Positions 26,455-31,009 of a stretch of 31,009 nucleotides of DNA are shown piece after piece. The translations under genes and the position numbers were made by a program. Source of the DNA: Burkholderiales bacterium (GTDB taxonomy: Bacteria > Pseudomonadota > Gammaproteobacteria > Burkholderiales > SG8-39); contig JAICPQ010000003.1 of assembly GCA_025929745.1 (NCBI GenBank), positions 1 through 31,009 on the forward strand, in the 5' to 3' direction. The notes under the pieces are model-generated. The model ran no database searches, had not been told where the DNA came from, and saw only the letters and a program-made list of their open reading frames with translations. Every line of letters begins with the position of its first letter. Within the stretch, counting starts at the first letter, position 1.

Positions 26455-26864
26455 TCACGCTGACCTTCGCGCGCGAAGATGGCGCTTGCGCGCACGATGC
26501 GTGCGCCGTTCGCGACGAGATAGCAGTTGGCGAAAGCGAGCCGGCTTCCCACGCGCTGGATCTCGACTTGCGATTCCACCCAGTCGCCGGCACGGCAGGC
26601 ACCGGCGTAATCCACCGCGAGATGCGCGGTTACGAAGCCCCCACGGTCGCCGGTCTTGGCGAGCATGGCGTAGCCGAGCGCCAGATCGGCAAGGGTGGCG
26701 AGCACGCCGCCGTGGCACTTCCCTCGCGAGTTGGTGTGCTTTTCCTCAAGCTGAAGGCCGATCGACACCGTCTCGCCGTCGCGGCGCTCGTACAGCGGCC
26801 CCACCAGGGTGTTGAACGGGCTGAGCTTCTCCATCCTGCGAAAACCTTCAGGAATGTGGGACAT
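26451..26864 (-). CDS. Hotdog-fold thioesterase (PaaI-like)
   Basis: A 137-residue hotdog-fold protein of the PaaI/YdiI thioesterase group. The central helix motif is HTNSRGKCHGGVLATLADLALGYAM, with the usual HGG, followed by VTAHLAVDYAGACRAGDW. Such enzymes hydrolyse acyl- or aryl-CoA thioesters. The ATG at 26864 is chosen because the conserved fold begins there; the longer frame is antisense-like and lies in the MFS gene. It overlaps the end of the MFS gene by 17 bases and the start of the next gene as ATGA. Beside a CitE-like lyase, a CoA-ester substrate is likely but not shown. Confidence 0.9.
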   Translation of the reverse strand: MSHIPEGFRRMEKLSPFNTLVGPLYERRDGETVSIGLQLEEKHTNSRGKCHGGVLATLADLALGYAMLAKTGDRGGFVTAHLAVDYAGACRAGDWVESQVEIQRVGSRLAFANCYLVANGARIVRASAIFAREGQRE

Positions 26865-28044
26865 CGCGCGCGATTGTAGCGGTGGCCATGAGTCGCAGGC
26901 CGGCGATGAGCGCCGGTACGCCGAATAACGCGTACGTAAGCGCGTAGGACGACGTGGCATACAGCACGGCGTGGAAAAGCGGCGGCGTGATCACCACGCC
27001 GAGGAATGTAAAAAATGCCGATCCGCCGGTCGCGTCGCTTACGCGCCCTGGCGGCGCGCGGCGCGCGATCTCCGCGAGAAAAACGCCGTTCCATCCGACC
27101 GCCGTCGCGCCGTACACCATCGCGTACGCGAAAAGCGCCCACAGCGGCCAGCTCGGCGCGGCCGCGAGCGCGCAAATCGCGGTCGTTCCCATGCCGATGC
27201 CGAGAAGTCCGAGCGTCGCCCGGCGGCTTGCGAAGCGATCGGCGAAAACGCCCCATGCGATGCGCGCCAGCACGCTTGTCACCTGCGACGCGGCCATGAC
27301 CGCTCCGGCGAGCACGAGCGAAAGCGCGAAGCTCTCCACGAGGAAAGTGACGAGATACGCGAGCAGCGTGATCTGCATGCCGCCATAGATCAGCGACACC
27401 ACGGAAAGCTCCAGCAGCGTGCGGTCGCGCATGATGAGCGTGACCGGGGCAAATGCAGAACGCAATGAGACCGGCATCGCCGCATTGCGCTCGGCGTCGA
27501 AGCGGGCGCGAACGGGTACAAGCAGCGCCGCACATAGCGCGCACGCCATGCCAATGACGAGGGCTGCACCCTGCCAGCCGAAGCCGAGCACGAGAACTGG
27601 AACCGCCACGCCGGCGATCGCCGTACCGAGCGGGACGCCGGTCTGTTTGATCGAAAAAGTAAGCGCCAACATGTGGGGCGGCGCGGCCCGTACAAGAATG
27701 GCGGAGCTGGCCGGTGTCGCGGGCCCGTAGCCGAGCCCGAGAAGGAACGCGGCGCAGAGCACGGCCGGAAGCGCGCCCGTAGCGCCGATCGCGAGCGCAA
27801 CGAAGCACAGTCCAAGCCCCGCCTGCGAGACGAGAATCGGACCAAAGCGGCCCACCCAGCCGCCGGCCGTCACCGTGCCGATCATCGAGCCGACGTAAAC
27901 CAGCATCACGAAGTAGCCCACCGCGGCGGGCGCTACGCCAAGCGCCGGCGCCGCGACCGGCGCCATCACCGGCGCGCAGTACACCGCGGTGGAGACGAGG
28001 GTCTGAATCGCCAGCGTCGCGGCGACCGGAAGGACGACCTTCAG
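26848..28044 (-). CDS. MFS transporter
   Basis: A major facilitator with about 12 hydrophobic helices and 398 residues when started at 28044. The first helix is LPVAATLAIQTLVSTAVY. The A-like motif after helix 2 is GGWVGRFGP, and a second copy after helix 8 is WGVFADRFASRR. No ATG, GTG or TTG lies between the lyase stop and the first helix. The best start is therefore CTG at 28044, which overlaps that stop as CTGA, just as other junctions here overlap as ATGA, GTGA and TTGA. Alternatives are an earlier start inside the lyase gene or a sequence error. The cargo is unknown; the lyase neighbour suggests an organic acid. Confidence 0.85.
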   Translation of the reverse strand: MKVVLPVAATLAIQTLVSTAVYCAPVMAPVAAPALGVAPAAVGYFVMLVYVGSMIGTVTAGGWVGRFGPILVSQAGLGLCFVALAIGATGALPAVLCAAFLLGLGYGPATPASSAILVRAAPPHMLALTFSIKQTGVPLGTAIAGVAVPVLVLGFGWQGAALVIGMACALCAALLVPVRARFDAERNAAMPVSLRSAFAPVTLIMRDRTLLELSVVSLIYGGMQITLLAYLVTFLVESFALSLVLAGAVMAASQVTSVLARIAWGVFADRFASRRATLGLLGIGMGTTAICALAAAPSWPLWALFAYAMVYGATAVGWNGVFLAEIARRAPPGRVSDATGGSAFFTFLGVVITPPLFHAVLYATSSYALTYALFGVPALIAGLRLMATATIARDVPHS

Positions 28045-28922
28045 CTCTTTCGGCCCGCGCTCTCGAGCAGCGCTTGCGCGCGATAAGCGACGGGGTAATC
28101 CACCATCTGGCCGTCGACCTGCACCGCGGCTTCGCCGCGCGCCTCCGCCTCCGTGAACGCGCGCACGATGCGCTCGGCCTGGGCAAGCTCGGCGTCGCTC
28201 GGCGCATACGCCGCGTTGACCGGTTCGATCTGGTCGGGGTGCACGCACAAGCGGCCCTGGAACCCGCCACGGCGGCTGCGCTCGAGCGCACGCGCGAACC
28301 CGGCGGGCTCCTTGAAGTGGAACCAGGGACTGTCGATCGGCCCTTCGAGGCCGGCGGCGCGAGAGGCGAGCACGACGCGGGCACGCGCTTCGGCAAGCTC
28401 CGGCTCATCGAGCGAGACGGCGAGATTCAGCTCGTGCGCGTAATCCGCCGCCCCGAACGCAACGCGCTTGACCCGCCACGGCCCTTTGTATGGGCGCAGG
28501 CTCCGCGCCTGCAGCACCCGGTCGATGCGATGCAGGCCGGCCGCGGTCTCGATCTGCGGCATGAGGTCGATCGAACCTTCGGGCATGCCGCGTTCGCGCT
28601 CCAGATTCCACATCAGCCAATCGATTGCGTGCAGGTCGGCGGCGCTCTCGACCTTCGGAAGGACGACGCCATCCACGCCCCGATGCAGAGTTTCCGCCAG
28701 GTCCCCGTAGCAAAACTGCGTGGCGGGGGCATTCACGCGCACATAACCGCGGGCGCGGCGCGGACGCTCGAGCGCCGCGGCCGCTTGCTTGCGCGTCGCA
28801 GCCTTTTCGGCGATTGCGACCGAGTCCTCGAGGTCGACGATGACGACGTCGGCCGCGAGCGTGAGCGCCTTTTCGACGCGCCGCGCCACATTGCCCGGCG
28901 CGAAGAGAAACGAGCGGTTCAT
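28041..28922 (-). CDS. CitE-like HpcH/HpaI aldolase/citrate lyase-family protein
   Basis: A 293-residue member of the CitE/HpcH family of Mg2+-dependent C-C lyases, which act on citryl-, malyl-, methylmalyl- or citramalyl-CoA esters. Visible motifs are SFLFAPGN at the N-terminus, VVIVDLEDSV, YVRVNAP, VVLPKVES, MPQIETAAGL and AFGAADYAHEL, with CVHPDQIEPVN in the C-terminal part. No CitD or CitF citrate lyase subunits are present, so it acts alone, as CitE-like proteins often do. It overlaps the binding-protein gene upstream (ATGA) and the MFS gene downstream (apparent CTGA). The exact CoA ester cannot be told. Confidence 0.92.
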   Translation of the reverse strand: MNRSFLFAPGNVARRVEKALTLAADVVIVDLEDSVAIAEKAATRKQAAAALERPRRARGYVRVNAPATQFCYGDLAETLHRGVDGVVLPKVESAADLHAIDWLMWNLERERGMPEGSIDLMPQIETAAGLHRIDRVLQARSLRPYKGPWRVKRVAFGAADYAHELNLAVSLDEPELAEARARVVLASRAAGLEGPIDSPWFHFKEPAGFARALERSRRGGFQGRLCVHPDQIEPVNAAYAPSDAELAQAERIVRAFTEAEARGEAAVQVDGQMVDYPVAYRAQALLESAGRKS

Positions 28923-30058
28923 CGAAGGAGCGCCCTCTCATTCCATTGCGGGTAGGGCAGGAGCGGGTCGCCCGCGTCGAGGCGGCCCTTGCGGATCTGC
29001 ACCAGCGTCGGCGTGGCGCCGATCTGCGCGCCGTTTTGCGGCGAGACCTTGTAGGTGCCGAGCGGCGTTGGAACTTCGAGCTGCGCCAGCGCCCCGCGCA
29101 GCTTCTCCTGATCGAGCGTGCCCACCTGGCGCACCGCCGCGCCGAGGACCACGCCCGCGGTATAACCCTGGGCCGCGACGAGGCCGGCCGGAACGGTCCA
29201 CTTGGCAGCGAAGGCCTTGGCAAAGGCACCCGCGCTCTTGCCGACGCGCGCGTCGAAGTCGACTGCGCCGAGGCTCCATTCCGCGTCCTGACCGAGCAGC
29301 GCGATGTAGCGCGGATGCGCTGCCGCGCGCGCGAAGAAAAGCGCGGGCGCATAACTCATTCGCTTGAAGGTCTTCACCATCTCGGCGGCCTCGCGCACGT
29401 CGCCGAAGGCCACCCAGCCCTCGGCGCCGCTCGCGCGCGCTTTCGCGACCTGAGCGCCAAAGTCCAGCGTGCCCGGTCGGTACACCTCCACCTCGACGCT
29501 GAAGTCCTTTCCCGCCGCCCGCTGAGCGGCCTGCGCCATCTCGTGCGAGGCCACGTCGTCGCGTGCCACGACGAAAAGCCTGCGGTAGCCGGCTTCGGCC
29601 GCCACCGGAAGGACGACCGGGCCATACGCGGAATACGGAATTGCGGTCTGAAACACATAGCGCGGCGCGCGCCCGTGAATCACCGCCGCCGGTCCGGCGC
29701 CATTCACCATGACGCGGCGCGCGCGCTCGGCTTCAGCGGCGGCGACGAGTGTCGCTGCCGAGCCATAAGGACCAATCAGAAGGTCGGCCTTCTCGCGAAT
29801 AAGTCGCGCGTACAGAGGCCCGGCATTCACGGCCTGCGAAGCATCGTCGAGCACGCGCAACTCCAGCGCGCGACCCAAAAGTCCGCCGGCCGCGTTCACT
29901 TCGTCCCGCCAGAGCTCGATGCCTTTCGCGTAATCGGCCGCCCCGGCGGCCTGCGCGCCCGTCTGCGAAATCACCGCACCCACCACGATGGGCGGTGATT
30001 GCGCGAAGGCGACGCCGAGCCCGGCTAGCCAAAGCAGTAGAAGCCGAATAGTGTTCAA
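28919..30058 (-). CDS. ABC transporter substrate-binding protein, LivK/branched-chain amino acid type
   Basis: A 379-residue periplasmic binding protein of the type I fold (LivK/AmiC/UrtA group). The signal peptide ends in GVAFAQSPP, followed by IVVGAVISQTGAQAAGA. Other family patterns are GIELWRDEVNAAGGLLGR, ADLLIGPYGSAATLVAA and ALFFARAAAHPRYIALLGQ. The start is TTG: no ATG or GTG gives a signal peptide, and the divergent oxidase starts two bases away. No LivH, LivM, LivG or LivF genes are seen, so the permease must be elsewhere or the protein has a sensing role. It heads the six-gene operon and may deliver the substrate whose CoA ester the CitE-like enzyme cleaves (inference). Confidence 0.9.
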   Translation of the reverse strand: MNTIRLLLLWLAGLGVAFAQSPPIVVGAVISQTGAQAAGAADYAKGIELWRDEVNAAGGLLGRALELRVLDDASQAVNAGPLYARLIREKADLLIGPYGSAATLVAAAEAERARRVMVNGAGPAAVIHGRAPRYVFQTAIPYSAYGPVVLPVAAEAGYRRLFVVARDDVASHEMAQAAQRAAGKDFSVEVEVYRPGTLDFGAQVAKARASGAEGWVAFGDVREAAEMVKTFKRMSYAPALFFARAAAHPRYIALLGQDAEWSLGAVDFDARVGKSAGAFAKAFAAKWTVPAGLVAAQGYTAGVVLGAAVRQVGTLDQEKLRGALAQLEVPTPLGTYKVSPQNGAQIGATPTLVQIRKGRLDAGDPLLPYPQWNERALLR

Positions 30059-30060
30059 AG

Positions 30061-31009
30061 ATGACTCTGCAACAGCGTTTCGGAGACATTGTAGGCGCGG
30101 CGAACGTGCTTACGGCCCTCGAGGACACGAAACCGTACTTCACCGACTGGCGGCGACAATACTTCGCGCCCGCGGAATGCGTCGTGCGCCCCGCGAGCAC
30201 CGCCGAGGTAAGCCGGGTCGTAGAGTTGTGCGCGCGGGAAGGTGTCGCCCTCGTTCCGCAGGGCGGGAACACGGGCCTCGTCGGCGGGTCGGTACCGAGC
30301 GGCAGCGGCCGCGAGGTGGTGCTGGCGCTCGCCCGCATGAACCGTATTCGCGCACTCGACGCTCTGAACGATACGGTCACCACGGAGGCCGGCTGCGTTC
30401 TGGCGGCCGTGCAGCGCGCTGCCGATGATGCCGGGCGACTGTTCCCGCTTTCGCTCGCTGCCGAGGGCAGCTGCCAGATCGGCGGCAATCTCTCCACGAA
30501 CGCGGGCGGCGTGAACGTGCTGCGTTACGGCAATGCGCGCGAGCAGGTGCTGGGGCTGGAGGTGGTGCTGCCCGATGGGCGCGTATGGGAGGGACTGCGT
30601 AGCCTGCGCAAGGACAACACGGGCTACGATCTCAAGCAGGTCTTCCTCGGCGCCGAGGGCACCCTCGGCATCATTACCGCGGCGGTGCTTCGCCTGTACC
30701 CCAAGCCAACCGCGAGCGCTACGGCATGGATCGCGCTGGAGAGCCCACAGGGCGCTGTCGAGCTCCTCGCCTGGCTGCGCCAGCGCATCGGCGAGCGCAT
30801 TTCCGCGTTTGAGCTGGTCTCGCGCACCTGCCTCGAGGCCGTTTTGCGTCATGTGCGCGAGCTGCGCGACCCCCTTCCCACTCGGCATGCTTGGTACGTC
30901 CTCGCGCAGTTCGACGACAGCGGGACGAGCGCCGAGCTCGAGGAGCGGCTCGCGCCCGTGCTCGCCAAGCACGACGCGGTGCTCGCGCAGAGCGGGGAGC
31001 AGGCGCGCA
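30061..31009 (+). CDS. FAD-linked oxidase of the GlcD/D-2-hydroxyglutarate dehydrogenase type, 5' part only
   Basis: The frame is open from the ATG at 30061 to the window edge, giving about 316 residues of an expected 460-480. The N-terminus (FGDIVGAANVLT, PYFTDWRRQY, VVRPASTAEVSRVVELC) and the FAD-binding PCMH motifs fit the family. The latter are PQGGNTGLVGGSVP, EGSCQIGGNLSTNAGGVNVLRYG, KDNTGYDLKQVFLGAEGTLGIIT and RLYPKP. The beginning of the FAD-linked oxidase C-terminal domain is also present. Such enzymes oxidise 2-hydroxy acids such as D-2-hydroxyglutarate or D-lactate. Its start is two bases from the divergent LivK-type gene, so the promoters lie inside the coding regions. Confidence 0.93.
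   Translation, partial: MTLQQRFGDIVGAANVLTALEDTKPYFTDWRRQYFAPAECVVRPASTAEVSRVVELCAREGVALVPQGGNTGLVGGSVPSGSGREVVLALARMNRIRALDALNDTVTTEAGCVLAAVQRAADDAGRLFPLSLAAEGSCQIGGNLSTNAGGVNVLRYGNAREQVLGLEVVLPDGRVWEGLRSLRKDNTGYDLKQVFLGAEGTLGIITAAVLRLYPKPTASATAWIALESPQGAVELLAWLRQRIGERISAFELVSRTCLEAVLRHVRELRDPLPTRHAWYVLAQFDDSGTSAELEERLAPVLAKHDAVLAQSGEQAR
30088..30093 (-). promoter_or_regulatory. Candidate -10 for the LivK-type operon inside the divergent oxidase gene
   Basis: On the minus strand TACAAT matches five of six -10 bases and would start transcription about 20 bases before the TTG start codon at 30058. It lies in the first codons of the FAD oxidase gene because the gap between the two genes is only two bases. 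No clear -35 hexamer is found at the usual spacing. Confidence 0.3.

Noticed and set aside
26630..28408. Minus-strand open frame of 592 codons in another frame of the MFS and thioesterase genes
   Set aside because: Its start is Ser/Arg-rich and it becomes an Arg-rich shadow of the transporter; the MFS frame has proper helices and motifs.

Overview
The window is a gene-dense, high-GC stretch of chromosome with 28 protein-coding genes, two of them cut by the window edges. It has no RNA genes, no mobile elements, no CRISPR array and no gap over about 120 bases. It looks like a betaproteobacterium, probably Burkholderiales or a related uncultured lineage. The reasons are two orphan Bug/TctC-type tricarboxylate receptors, a large (about 1,560-residue) NAD-glutamate dehydrogenase, a short PutA and a typical ECF sigma/membrane anti-sigma pair. 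This is inference from gene content, not a database match.

Layout. 1-1171 (+): end of a serine esterase, a CbiX/SirB-type chelatase and a CBS-domain protein. 1175-3284: a Bug receptor (-) divergent from an enolase-superfamily enzyme (+). 3251-8153: acetoacetyl-CoA synthetase (-) divergent from bifunctional PutA (+). 8125-9545 (-): a SHOCT-domain lipoprotein coupled to a second Bug receptor. 9626-14320 (+): NAD-specific glutamate dehydrogenase. 14317-15538 (-): ECF sigma factor and its probable membrane anti-sigma. 15659-16054 (+): YkgJ-like cysteine cluster protein. 16038-18990 (-): NIPSNAP protein, HSL-family esterase and ThDP enzyme in an overlapping operon. 19016-20299 (+): YccU-like CoA-binding protein and an AraC-family regulator. 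20331-24885 (+): MetY, Zn-alcohol dehydrogenase, gamma-glutamyltransferase-like enzyme and GST. 24854-30058 (-): a six-gene overlapping operon (LivK-like binding protein, CitE-like lyase, MFS transporter, hotdog thioesterase, alpha/beta hydrolase, HExxH lipoprotein). 30061-end (+): a GlcD/D2HGDH-type FAD oxidase, cut off.

How the genes work together. PutA turns proline into glutamate and the glutamate dehydrogenase nearby turns glutamate into 2-oxoglutarate, so the two make a complete proline-to-TCA route. Acetoacetyl-CoA synthetase feeds ketone bodies or PHB breakdown products into CoA metabolism. The MetY-ADH-GGT-GST run is linked by sulfur and glutathione chemistry. The 30058-24854 operon and the NIPSNAP operon look like small catabolic modules for unidentified organic or acyl substrates.

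The most distinctive property is compaction. Nine junctions use a 4-base NTGA stop/start overlap, with ATG, GTG, TTG and apparently CTG starts all represented. Five of six convergent pairs overlap at their stops. Several divergent pairs have starts 2-28 bases apart, with -10-like hexamers almost touching the start codons. I found no clear case of a new defence, mobile or biosynthetic system; the unusual items are the unassigned operons and the gene-boundary architecture.
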